Origin: Sipunculus nudus
Taxonomy: Eukaryota; Annelida; Sipuncula; Golfingiida; Sipunculidae
DNA length: 64,000 nt
Assembly: GCA_026874595.1 (NCBI GenBank)
Contig: CM049314.1
Span: 30,575,729 to 30,639,728 of the forward strand
Reading direction: 5' to 3'
Positions 1-9,763 of the stretch are shown here, in pieces. The position numbers and the translations under genes were made by a program. Every line of letters begins with the position of its first letter. Position 1 is the stretch's first letter. Below the pieces are notes generated by a model that was not told the origin of the DNA, did no database searches, and worked only from the letters and a program-made list of their open reading frames with translations.

Positions 1-698
1 TGGTCTCAATCTTGAGTCACTTTGTCTGTGTGTCCGTCTGTTTCTCAGTTGTCCTCAAATTCGCTTGCTTGCCGGTTCTTGCGTCTCACATATAGCATTC
101 TACAGGCCACAGTTTTGAAAGAATCCTTTTGAAACTATTACATCTTATGTCTTACACTAATATCTCGAAACCGATTTTTCATTTTCCAGAATTGGCCGCT
201 AGGGGGCGGTGCACTCAAACTTGCACAACATATCATTTTTTGGCCATATCTCCAAAACTATTAACCTCATTTACATAAATTATAGCTTATTATCTTCCTC
301 TTAGGTTTCTTCATAACATGATTAAGTCATCTGTTCTCAATCTTGGGTCAGTTTGTTTGTCTGTTTGTCAGTTGTCCTCAATTTCGCCTGCTTCCTGGTT
401 CTTGCGTCTCACATGTAGCATTCTACTGGCCACAGTTTTGCAGGAATCGTTTTGTAAATTACACTTGTCATATATCGTGATGATATGTGGAAGTCCTATG
501 TTTATTTTTCAAATAAGTCAAAGGTCAAGGTCAAGGTGATCAAAATATATCAAAATCTTATTTTCTTTAGAACTTTGTTAATATTGCTTCTTTCTTCACA
601 AACTATGGATTATTTTCTTTCACTTTGACACTGCTCGTTCATCTGACTAATTTTACATCATTTCCGGCAAGCGCGTGACCTCAGGTCATCTAGTTTGT
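1..698 (+). repeat. A and B modules, near-identical copy of 6191-6888
   Basis: An A monomer (CTCF-like motif at 194-211) is followed by a B module ending in CTAG at 690-693. The segment matches 6191-6888 with only a few substitutions, for example near positions 131, 172 and 343. The match stops at the TGTT/TGTC tract. The 6,190-bp offset suggests a larger duplicated block in the left part of the array. Confidence 0.85.
330..693 (+). mobile_element. B module with predicted element 3' end
   Basis: The module starts with a diverged A-like sequence (TTCTTGCGTCTCACATGTAG) and contains AAAGGTCAAGGTCAAGG. It ends with TTTCCGGCAAGCGCG, the palindrome TGACCTCAGGTCA and CTAG. A short hairpin just before CTAG is the 3' end layout known for Helitrons (CTRR). 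The same end recurs once per 1.75-kb unit. Assignment to Helitron/Helentron is inference; the recurrence is seen directly. Confidence 0.5.
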
Positions 699-872
699 TT
701 GTTGCTTGCCGGAAATCTTCGATTTCTGCAAGCAGGTTGGTCAGTCGCGGATGTCTGTTTGTCTGTTTGTTGCTTGCCGGAAATCTTCGATTTCGGCAAG
801 CATGTTCGTCAGTTGCGTATGTCTGTTTGTCTCTTTGTTTGTTTGTTTGTTTGTTTGTTTGTTTGTTTGTTT
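699..872 (+). repeat. Hairpin minisatellite (2 copies) and (TTTG)n tract
   Basis: There are two tandem copies of a unit of about 75 bp, TTGCTTGCCGGAAATC - TTC - GATTTCTGCAAGCA plus GGTTGGTCAGTCGCGGATG, each ending in TGTTTGTC. The second copy has GGCAAGCATG, giving a near-perfect long stem. A pure TTTG run of about 45 bp follows. Open frames here (runs of S-V-C-L-F-V) are only the tetranucleotide read as codons. Confidence 0.85.
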
Positions 873-1208
873 GTCACGACTCTCCAGGTCACACTTTTGC
901 ATCAATCAACTTGAAACTTACAGGCTTGATTGACAAACCGATTTCTAGGTGCCCTATTGTTTTTGGTCAACATTGCGCCAAGGTCAAGGGTCAAGGTCAC
1001 GACAGGTATGGTTAACGGTTTTTGCACTATAACTTCGCCATAAATAGGCTTATCCACTTCTGCAATAGCTCATTTTTTTCGTCATCACCTGGCCTTTCTT
1101 TTGACATGTAGCTTACTTAAATTTGCCGTTACCATGGTTACATTTTTTGGGCAAAAATCACGGAAATTGGAAATAACACGACCATTTTTTGTAACTTTGT
1201 CAGTTTTT
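873..1208 (+). repeat. Diverged C module of the left edge
   Basis: This is recognisable as module C by the GGTCACACTTTTGCATCAATC stretch, the AAGGTCAAGGGTCAAGGTCA half-site cluster (about 969-995) and GTTACCATGGTTAC at 1128-1141. It is clearly older than the C modules of the central array. It leads directly into the 148-bp satellite, in the place where other C modules carry a single copy of the homologous segment. Confidence 0.75.
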
Positions 1209-2392
1209 AAGCTAGGCAGATCTAGTTTTCGGCATTTTGTTCCACATGACCAGCTTGACACGACAGAACTGAAAGTCACGCCAAATCTCGCGCCATATCT
1301 CGTCAAACGAGAAAAAACGAGACTTCGCGGAAATGCTTATAACTCGGCGACTTTTACAGCTAGACAGGTCTGGTTTTCAGCATTTCGTTCCACCAAAGAA
1401 GCTTGACACGACAGAGCTGCAAGACAGGCCAAATCTCGCACCGTATCTCGTCAAACGAGAAAACACGGGATTTCACGGAAATGCTTATAACTGGGCCAGT
1501 TTTACAGCTAGACACGTCTGGTTTTCGGCATTTAGTTCCACTAGACCAGCTTGACACGACAGATATGTAAGTGCCGTTACCATGGTAACATTTTTTGGGC
1601 AAAAATCATGGAAATTGGAAATAACACGACCATTTTTTGTAACTTTGTCAGTTTTTAAGCTAGGCAGATCTAGTTTTCGGCATTTTGTTCCACATGACCA
1701 GCTTGACACGACAGAACTGAAAGTCACGCCAAATCTCGCGCCATATCTCGTCAAACGAGAAAAAACGAGACTTCGCGGAAATGCTTATAACTCGGCGACT
1801 TTTACAGCTAGACAGGTCTTGTTTTCGGCAGTTCGTTCCACCAAACAAGCTTGACACGACAGAGCTGCAAGACAGGCTAAATCTCGCACCGTATCTCGTC
1901 AAACGAGAAAACACGGGATTTCACGGAAATGCTTATAACTGGGCCAGTTTTACAGCTAGACACGTCTGGTTTTCGGCATTTAGTTCCACTAGACCAGCTT
2001 GACTCGACAGATATGCAAGTCTGGCAAAATCTCGCACCGTATCTCGTCAAACGAGAAAACACGAAATTTCACGGAAATGCTTATAACTCGGCCAGTTTTA
2101 CAGCTAGACAGGTCTGGTTTCCGGTATTTCCTTCCACATGACCAGCTTGACACGATAGATGTGCAAGTCAGGCCAAATCTCGCACCCTATCTCGTCAAAC
2201 GAGAAAACACGAGATTTCACGGAAATGCTTAGAACTCGGCGAGTTTTACAGCTAGACAGGTCTAGTTTTCGGCATTTCATATCATTTGGCCAGCTTGACA
2301 TGACAAACCTGAAAACGTCTCACTGCTTCTTGTCAAACGAGATTAACGGGATTTCATGAAAAAATTTTGAACTTGGTCCCTTTTACACTAGA
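1209..2392 (+). repeat. 148-bp satellite, first tract (about 7 copies)
   Basis: The words CAGCTAGACA and TCGTCAAACGAG recur at 148-bp spacing (CAGCTA at 1357, 1505, 1805, 1953, 2101, 2249). Each monomer carries TCTCGTCAAACGAGA, a palindrome with 6-bp arms and a CAA loop. An interruption at about 1571-1660 re-inserts the GTTACCATGGTAAC and CATTTTTTGGGCAAAAATCA portion of module C, so 1572-1880 repeats 1125-1432. The monomer is homologous to a segment present only once in ordinary C modules (for example 7240-7370). Confidence 0.9.
1576..1589. promoter_or_regulatory. RFX X-box-like perfect palindrome
   Basis: GTTACCATGGTAAC is a perfect 14-bp palindrome and fits the RFX X-box consensus (GTNRCC, short spacer, RGNYAC). 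The same form is at 4773-4786. Central modules have the palindrome GTAACCATGGTTAC (for example 7157-7170, 8937-8950), and c2 modules have GTTACCATGGTTAC (10577-10590). There is one per C module, always about 150 bp after the AGGTCA cluster. Confidence 0.4.
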
Positions 2393-2552
2393 AAGATATG
2401 TAGCTGTTAAAGGTCAGCATGCATAAATAAACATATTATCCGTTTCTGCTGCCCCCACAATGTTGCTCATTCATATGACTGTTTCTACATGCATCTCTGT
2501 CTATCTGTCTGTATCTTTTCCATTTCCGGCAAGCGCGTGACCTCTGGTCATC
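2393..2552 (+). repeat. Short linker with element-end variant
   Basis: This linker repeats at 4326-4490. It contains TTTCCGGCAAGCGCGTGACCT and CTGGTCATCTTG, in which the usual CTAG terminus reads CTTG. An A/B backbone is lacking between this end and the preceding satellite. Confidence 0.6.
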
Positions 2553-2810
2553 TTGTTGCTTGCCGGAAATCTTCGATTTCGGCAAGCATGTTCGTCAGTT
2601 GCGTATGTCTGTTTGTCTTTTTGTTTGTTTGTTGCTTGCCGGAAATCTTCGATTTCGGCAAGCATGTTCGTCAGTTGCGTATGTCTGTTTGTCTCTTTGT
2701 TTGTTGCTTGCCGGAAATCTTCGATTTCGGCAAGCATGTTCGTCAGTTGCGTATGTCTGTTTGTCTCTTTGTTTGTTTGTTTGTTTGTTTGTTTGTTTGT
2801 TTGTTTGTCA
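2553..2810 (+). repeat. Hairpin minisatellite (3 copies) and (TTTG)n tract
   Basis: There are three copies of the TTGCTTGCCGGAAATCTTC unit, all of the GATTTCGGCAAGCATG subtype. In this subtype the two halves pair over about 14 bp with a single-base bulge. Spacers between copies are TGTTTGTC/TTTG runs of differing length. A TTTG run follows. Confidence 0.88.
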
Positions 2811-3142
2811 CGACTCTCCAGGTCACACTTTTGCATCAATCAACTTGAAACTTACAGGCTTGATTGACAAACCGATTTCTAGGTGCCCTATTGTTTTTGG
2901 TCAACATTGCTCCAAGGTCAAGGGTCAAGGTCACGACAGGTATGGTTAACGGTTTTTGCACTATAACTTCGCCATAAATAGGCTTATCCACTTCTGCAAT
3001 AGCTCATTTTTTTCGTCATCACCTGGCCTTTCTTTTGACATGTAGCTTACTTAAATTTGCCGTTACCATGGTTACATTTTTTGGGCAAAAATCACGGAAA
3101 TTGGAAATAATACGACCATTTTTTGTAACTTTGTCAGTTTTT
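2811..3142 (+). repeat. Diverged C module, second copy
   Basis: This is a copy of 877-1208 at an offset of 1,934 bp with only scattered base changes (for example GCTCCAAGG for GCGCCAAGG near 2909). It carries GTTACCATGGTTAC at 3062-3075 and the AGGTCA half-site cluster. Confidence 0.85.
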
Positions 3143-4325
3143 AAGCTAGGCAGATCTAGTTTTCGGCATTTTGTTCCACATGACCAGCTTGACACGACAG
3201 AACTGAAAGTCGCGCCAAATCTCGCGCCATATCTCGTCAAACGAGAAAAAACGAGACTTCGCGGAAATGCTTATAACTCGGCGACTTTTACAGCTAGACA
3301 GGTCTGGTTTTCGGCATTTCGTTCCAACAAACAAGCTTGACACGACAGAGCTGCAAGACAGGCCAAATCTCGCACCGTATCTCGTCAAACGAGAAAACAC
3401 GGGATTTCACGGAAATGCTTATAACTGGGCCAGTTTTACAGCTAGACACGTCTGGTTTTCGGCATTTAGTTCCACTAGACCAGCTTGACACGACAGATAT
3501 GCAAGTGCCGTTACCATGGTTACATTTTTTGGGGGCAAAAATCATGGAAATTGGAAATAACACGACCATTTTTTGTAACTTTGTCAGTTTTTAAGCTAGG
3601 CAGGTCTGGTTTCCGGCATTTCCCTTCCACATGACCTGCTTGACACGACAGAACTGAAAGTCACGCCAAATCTCGCGCCATATCTCGTCAAACGAGAAAA
3701 AACGAAACTTCGCGGAAATGCTTTTAACTCGGCGACTTTTACAGCTAGACAGGTCTGCTTTTCGGCATTTCGTTCCACCAAACAAGCTTGACACGACAGA
3801 GCTGCAAGACAGGCTAAATCTCGCACCGTATCTCGTCAAACGAGAAAACACGGGATTTCACGGAAATGCTTATAATTGGGCCAGTTTTACAGCTAGACAC
3901 GTCTGGTTTTCGGCATTTAGTTCCACTAGACCAGCTTGACTCGACAGATATGCAAGTCTGGCAAAATCTCGCACCGTATCTCGTCAAACGAGAAAACACG
4001 AAATTTCACGAAAATGCTTATAACTCGGCCAGTTTTACAGCTAGACAGGTCTTGTTTCCGGCATTTCCTTCCCCATGACCAGCTTGACACGATAGATGTG
4101 CAAGTCAGGCCAAATCTCGCACCCTATCTCGTCAAACGAGAAAACACGAGATTTCACGGAAATGCTTATAACTCGGCGAGTTTTACAGCTAGACAGGTCT
4201 AGTTTTCGGCATTTCATATCATTTGGCCAGCTTGACATTACAAACCTGAAAACGTCTCACTGCTTCTTGTCAAACGAGATTAACGGGATTTCATGAAAAA
4301 TTTTGAACTTGGTCCCTTTAACACT
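3143..4325 (+). repeat. 148-bp satellite, second tract (about 7 copies)
   Basis: This tract has the same organisation as 1209-2392. TCGTCAAACGAG occurs near 3234, 3382, 3685, 3834, 3982, 4130 and 4268, with an identically placed interruption carrying GTTACCATGG at 3510. The two tracts therefore arose by duplication of a block of about 1.93 kb after the 148-bp expansion. Confidence 0.9.
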
Positions 4326-4489
4326 AGAAAGATATGCAGCTGTTAAAGGTCAGCATGCATAAATAAACATATTATCCGTTTCTGCTGCCCCCACAATGTT
4401 TCTCATTCATATGACTGTTTCTACATGCACTCTCTGTCTATCTGTCTGTATCATTTCCATTTCCGGCAAGCGCGTGACCTCTGGTCATC

Positions 4490-5059
4490 TTGTTTGTTTG
4501 TCTGTCTGTCTGTCTGTCTGTGTACTCTCTACAGGCCACAATTTTCCAGCAATTGCTTTCAAACTTATACAGCTAGTAGACAAGCAAAAGTCCTGGAGGC
4601 CTATTGTTTTTGGGCATTATAGGTCAAATGTCAAGGTCAAGGTCATCAAAAGTATACAAAACGGTTTTTTGTTCATATCTGTGTTAATATTGGTCGTATC
4701 TACTTCAACAGTAGCTCATTTTAATCGTCATTCCAAGGCCTGTCTTCTGGTGTGTAGCTGACTCAATTTGCGGTTACCATGGTAACGCATTTTTGGGGAA
4801 AAGTGCTGATATTTTTCTAAATTTGTCAGTTTTAAAGCTACAGAGGTCTAGTTTTTTTGCTTCAGGTAGCATTCACCTAGTACTACAAGATTCTATTAAG
4901 AGTCTCGCAATATCTCGTATAATATCTCGTCAAACGAGATATTTCGAGATTTCAGTAATCTTGCCCTGGAGGCCACAGTTTTGCAGGAATCTTTTTGAAA
5001 CTGGCATATCTTAAGTCCTACACTATTATCTCGAAATCAATTTTTCATTTTTTTAATTC
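4490..5059 (+). repeat. C module, old subtype c0
   Basis: The module begins with (TGTC)n and contains GGTCAAATGTCAAGGTCAAG, the perfect palindrome GTTACCATGGTAAC (4773-4786) and the TCGTCAAACGAGATATT palindrome. Its diagnostic variants (GCATTATAGGTCAAATG, TGTTCATATCTGTG, CTACTTCA) are shared with 53029-53599 at the other edge of the array and not with the central units. Confidence 0.82.
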
Positions 5060-6480
5060 GGCCGCTAGGGGGCGCTGGGTGCAAACCTCTCCAACATATC
5101 ATGTTTTGGCAATATCTCCAAACTTATAAGCCTCAATTACAAAAACTATAGTTTATTTTTTTCCTCTAAGTCTTCTTCATGAACTCGGTTAGTCATCTGG
5201 TCTCAATCTTGTGTCACTTTGTCTGTGTGTCCGTCTGTTTCTCAGTTGTCCTCAAATCCGCTAGCTTGCCGGTTCGTTCGTCTCACATATAGCATTCTAC
5301 AGGACACAGTTTTGAAAGAATCTTTTTAAAACTATTACATCTTATGTCTCACACTAATATCTCGAAACCGATTTTTCATTTTCCAGAATTGGCCGCTAGG
5401 GGGCGGTGCACTCAAACTTGCACAACATATCATTTTTTGGCCATATCTCCAAAACTATAAACATCATTTACATAAACTATAGCTTATTTTCTTCCTCTGG
5501 GTCTTTCAAAAAACCTGGTGTATTCATTTGGTCTCAATCTTGAGTCACTTTGTCTGTGTGTCCGTCTGTTTCTCAGTTGTCCTCAAATCCGCTTGCTTGC
5601 CGGTTCTTGCGTCTCACATATAGCATTCTACAGGCCACAGTTTTAAAAGAATCCTTTTAAAACTATTACATCTTATGTCTTACACTTATATCTCGAAACG
5701 GATTTTTCATTTTCCAGAATTGGCCGCTAGGGGGCGGTGCACTCAAACTTGCACAACATATCATTTTTTGGCCATATCTCCAAAACTATAAACCTCATTT
5801 ACATAAACTAAAGCTTATTTTCTTCCTCTGGGTCTTTACAAAAACCTGGTGTATTCATTTGGTTTCAATCTCGAGTCACTTTGTCTATGTGTCCGTCTGT
5901 TTCTCAGTTGTCCTCAAATTCGTTTGCTTGCCGGTTCCTGCGTCTCACATATAGCTTTCTTCAGGCCACAGTTTTGAAAGAATCCTTTTAAAACTATTAC
6001 ATCTTATGTCTTACACTAATATCTCGAAACGGATATTTCATTTTCCAGTATTGGCCGCCAGGGGGCGGTGCACTCAAACTTGCACAACATATCATTTTTT
6101 GGCCATATCTCCAAAACTATAAACATCATTTACATAAACTATAGCTTATTTTCTTCCTCTGGGTTTTTCCAAAAACCTGGTGTATTCATTTGGTCTCAAT
6201 CTTGAGTCACTTTGTCTGTGTGTCCGTCTGTTTCTCAGTTGTCCTCAAATTCGCTTGCTTGCCGGTTCTTGCGTCTCACATATAGCATTCTACAGGCCAC
6301 AGTTTTGAAAGAATCCTTTTAAAACTATTACATCTTATGTCTTACACTAATATCTCGAAACGGATTTTTCATTTTCCAGAATTGGCCGCTAGGGGGCGGT
6401 GCACTCAAACTTGCACAACATATCATTTTTTGGCCATATCTCCAAAACTATTAACCTCATTTACATAAATTATAGCTTAT
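5060..6480 (+). repeat. Tract of 331-bp A monomers
   Basis: GGCCGCTAGGGGGCG recurs at 5060, 5391, 5722, 6053 and 6384, exactly 331 bp apart. Each monomer holds TTGAGTCACTTTGTC, GTTCTTGCGTCTCACATA, a conserved CACAGTTTTGAAAGAATC, the CTCF-like motif and GGCCATATCTCCAAAACTAT. This is the purest A tract in the window and gives the cleanest monomer length. Confidence 0.93.
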
Positions 6481-6883
6481 TATCTTCCTCTTAGGTTTCT
6501 TCATAACATGATTAAGTCATCTGTTCTCAATCTTGGGTCAGTATGTTTGTCTGTTTGTCAGTTGTCCTCAATTTCGCCTGCTTCCTGGTTCTTGCGTCTC
6601 ACATGTAGCATTCTACTGGCCACAGTTTTGCAGGAATCGTTTTGTAAATTACACTTGTCATATATCGTGATGATATGTGGAAGTCCTATGTTTATTTTTC
6701 AAATAAGTCAAAGGTCAAGGTCAAGGTGATCAAAATATATCAAAATCTTATTTTCTTTAGAACTTTGTTAATATTGCTTCTTTCTTCACAAACTATGGAT
6801 TATTTTCTTTCACTTTGACACTGCTCGTTCATCTGACTAATTTTACATCATTTCCGGCAAGCGCGTGACCTCAGGTCATCTAG
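6481..6883 (+). repeat. B module
   Basis: This is near-identical to 291-693. It carries the AAAGGTCAAGGTCAAGG cluster near 6709 and ends TTTCCGGCAAGC - TGACCTCAGGTCA - CTAG, with CTAG at 6880-6883. Confidence 0.85.
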
Positions 6884-7462
6884 TTTGTCTGTCTGTCTGT
6901 CTGTGTACTCTCTACAGGCCATAATTTTAAGGCAATTGCCTTATAACTTATACAGCTGGTAGACAAGCAAAAGTCCTCGGGGCCTATTGTTTTTGGGCAG
7001 TACAGGTCAAAGGTCAAGGTCAAGGTCATCAAAAGTTCTCAAAACGGTTTTTTCTTCATATCTTTGTCACTATTAGTCGTATCTTCTTCAAACATAGCTC
7101 ATTTTAAACGTCATTCCAAGGCCAGTCATCTGGTGTGTAGCTGACTCAAATTTGCCGTAACCATGGTTACGAATTTTTGGGAAAAAGTCATGATATTCTG
7201 AAATAAGGGGTCTTATTTTTCTAACTTTGTCAGTTTTAAAGCTAGAGAGGTCTAGTTTTTTGCATCAGGTAGCATTTAACAAGTACTGCAAGATTTTATT
7301 AAAATTCTCGCGATATCTCGTACAATATCTCGTCAAACGAGATATTTCGAGATTTCAGTAATCTTGCCCTGAAGGCCACAGTTTTGCAGGAATCTTTTTG
7401 AAACTGACATATTGAAAATCCTACACTATTATCTCGAAAACAATTTTTCATTTTTTTAATTC
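6884..7462 (+). repeat. C module, subtype c1, without block D
   Basis: The module opens with (TGTC)n directly after CTAG. It has AGGTCAAAGGTCA at 7004-7016, GTAACCATGGTTAC at 7157-7170 and a 10-bp-arm palindrome (arms 7324-7333 and 7337-7346, loop CAA). The sequence is almost the same as the c1 modules of the central array (for example 8660-9240), but it follows a B module instead of block D. It may be the ancestral arrangement. Confidence 0.85.
7324..7346. repeat. Conserved 10-bp-arm palindrome of module C
   Basis: AATATCTCGT-CAA-ACGAGATATT is a perfect inverted repeat with a 3-base loop. It recurs in most C modules, and its core is in every 148-bp satellite monomer. It is broken by single changes in some copies, for example TCGTCAAAGGAG in c3 (12501, 17633) and TCGTGAAACGAG in c5 of copies 2 and 3 (21119, 30102). 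Confidence 0.7.
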
Positions 7463-7970
7463 GCCCGCTAGGGGGCGCTGGGTGCAAACCTCTCCAACAT
7501 ATCATGTTTTGGCAATATCTCCAAAATTATAAGCCTCAATTACAAAAACTATAGTTTATTTTTTTCCTCTAAGTCTTCTTCATGAACTCGTTTAGTCATC
7601 TGGTCTCAATCTTGTGTCACTTTGTCTGTGTGTCTGTTTCTCAGTTGTCCTCAAATCCGCTTGCTTGCCGGTTCTTGCGTCTCACATATAGCATTCTACA
7701 GGCCACAGTTTTGAAAGAATCTTTTTAAAACTATTACATCTTATGTCTTACACTAATATCTCGAAACGGATTTTCCATTTTCCAGAATTGGCCGCTAGGG
7801 GGCGCTGCACATGACCCTCACACACATATCATCATATTGGCCATATCTCTAAAACCCAAAGACTCAATTACATAAACCATAGCTTATGTTCTTCGTCTGA
7901 GTCTTCTCCATAACCTGGTTAAGTCATCTGGTCTCGGTCTTGTGTCACTTTGTCAGTATGTCCATATAAA
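7463..7970 (+). repeat. A monomers leading into the central array
   Basis: CTCF-like motifs lie at 7463-7480 (GCCCGCTAGGGGGCGCTG, one substitution in the usual GGCC) and 7790-7807. From about 7555 the sequence matches the end of the supra-unit (21672-22087), so this is the left border of the high-identity central array. Confidence 0.8.
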
Positions 7971-8377
7971 CGGAGGGAAACCTGAATGCACAGAGTCATG
8001 CAGGAATGCACGATGACACGCGTTTTAGTAAGACAAAGACTCGTGTAGGTATGAGCGACAATCAGCGCAGTTTGCTCGTTTTGTGTAGGTCCATCGGGCC
8101 AAATGCCAATTCAGGCCCGCAGCCGACGGGATGAATTAATTGGCGTAGCGGGGACCACGGCCATTTCCTGGTAAAAACTTGGGAATAAATATACCGGACG
8201 GGCTGACCATTTTCTCAGGGCCATAGGAATGTCACCATTCCAGTGTGCCCTCAGACCTGGTCAGACCTGGTCAGACCTAAAACGCGTGCCTGCACATCTG
8301 TGCGCATGCAGGTGATTGCTGTCCAAAGTTTCGGTCGGTGAGTCCTTCAGGAAAGGACCCGAACGGTTTTTTTTTTT
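7971..8377 (+). other. Block D1, copy 1: GC-rich hairpin block ending in a T tract
   Basis: This 407-bp block is unlike modules A-C. It holds inverted repeats CGGGCC/GGCCCG (8095-8100 and 8114-8119), GGAATG/CATTCC (8226-8231 and 8236-8241), CCTGCA/TGCAGG (8289-8294 and 8307-8312) and GTCCTT/AAGGAC (8342-8347 and 8353-8358), then an 11-base T run. A hairpin followed by T run resembles an RNA polymerase III stop. It could be a captured host fragment or a small RNA gene. No canonical A/B-box pair was found. Function unknown. Confidence 0.6.
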
Positions 8378-8690
8378 AATTGCTCGCCGGAAATCTTCCA
8401 TTTCTGCAGGCAGGTTGGCCAGTCGCAAATATCTGTTTATTGCTTGCCGGAAATCTTCGATTTCTGCAAGCAGGTTGGTCAGTCGCGGATGTCTGTTTGT
8501 CTGTTTGTTTGTTTGTTGCTTGCCGGAAATCTTCGATTTCTGCAAGCAGGTTGGTCAGTCGCGGATGTCTGTTTGTCTGTTTGTTTGTTGCTTGCCGGAA
8601 ATCTTCGATTTCTGCAAGCAGGTTGGTCAGTCGCGGATGTCTGTTTGTCTGTTTGTTTGTTTGTTTGTCTGTCTGTCTGTCTGTGTACTC
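8378..8690 (+). repeat. Hairpin minisatellite, 4 copies, plus TGTT/TGTC tract (copy 1, D1)
   Basis: Four tandem units start with TTGCTTGCCGGAAATCTTC (the first reads TTGCTCGCCGG), then GATTTCTGCAAGCAGG and TTGGTCAGTCGC. TGTTTGTC spacers of different lengths separate them, and (TGTC)n leads into module C. The half-sites TGCTTGC/GCAAGCA and AAATC/GATTT make each unit a hairpin. Confidence 0.9.
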
Positions 8691-9763
8691 TCTACAGGCC
8701 ATAATTTTAAGGCAATTGCCTTATAACTTATACAGCTGGTAGACAAGCAAAAGTCCTCGGGGCCTATTGTTTTTGGGCAATACAGGTCAAAGGTCAAGGT
8801 CAAGGTCATCAAAAGTTCTCAAAACGGTTTTTTCTTCATATCTTTGTCACTATTAGTCGTATCTTCTTCAAACATAGCTCATTTTAAACGTCATTCCAAG
8901 GCCAGTCATCTGGTGTGTAGCTGACTCAAATTTGCCGTAACCATGGTTACGAATTTTTGGGAAAAAGTCATGATATTCTGAAATAAGGGGTCTTATTTTT
9001 CTAACTTTGTCAGTTTTAAAGCTAGAGAGGTCTAGTTTTTTGCATCAGGTAGCATTTAACAAGTACTGCAAGATTTTATTAAAATTCTCGCGATATCTCG
9101 TACAATATCTCGTCAAACGAGATATTTCGAGATTTCAGTAATCTTGCCCTGGAGGCCACAGTTTTGCAGGAATCTTTTTGAAACTGACATATCGTAAGTC
9201 CTACACTATTATCTCGAAACCAATTTTTCATTTTTTGAATTCGGCCGCTAGGGGGCGCTGGGTGCAAACCTCTCCAACATATCATGTTTTGGCAATACCT
9301 TCAAAATTATAAGCCTCAATTACATAAACCATAGCTTATTTTCTTCCTCTGAGTCTTTCCAAAATCCTGGTGTAGTCATTTCGACTCAATCTTGAGTCAC
9401 TTTGTCAGTGTGTCCGTCTGTTTCTCAGTTGTCCTCAAGTCCGCTTGCTTGCCGGTTCTTGCGTCTCACATATAGCATTCTACAGGACACAGTTTTGAAA
9501 GAATCCTTTTAAAACTATTACATCTTATGTCTTACACTAATATTTCGAAACCGATTTTTCCTTTTCCAGAATTGGCCGCTAGGGGGCGCTGCACATGACC
9601 CTCACACACATATCATTATATTGGCCATATCTCTAAAACCTAAAGACTCAATTACATAAACCATATCTTATGTTCTTCGTCTGAGTCTTTTCCATAACCT
9701 GGTTAAGTCATCTGGTCTCGGTCTTGTGTCAATTTTTCAGTATGTCCATATAAACTTTATAAA

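Noticed and set aside
675-914. Open frames rich in S-V-C-L-F-V, here and at every TGTC/TGTT tract up to 49.9 kb, on both strands
   Set aside because: They are the tetranucleotide tract read as codons in several frames at once, with no start context or domain. They are shadows of the repeat.
1209-2392. CRISPR array
   Set aside because: The repeats are contiguous 148-bp monomers with no unique spacers, and the DNA is eukaryotic.
5060-6480. Multigene family or rRNA/histone-type cluster
   Set aside because: The 331-bp units carry no open frame shared between copies and no rRNA or histone sequence.
7971-8377. Block D as a tRNA gene
   Set aside because: A lone A-box-like TGGCGTAGCGG and, on the other strand, a B-box-like GGTTCGGGTCC exist, but they lie on opposite strands and cannot form one internal promoter.
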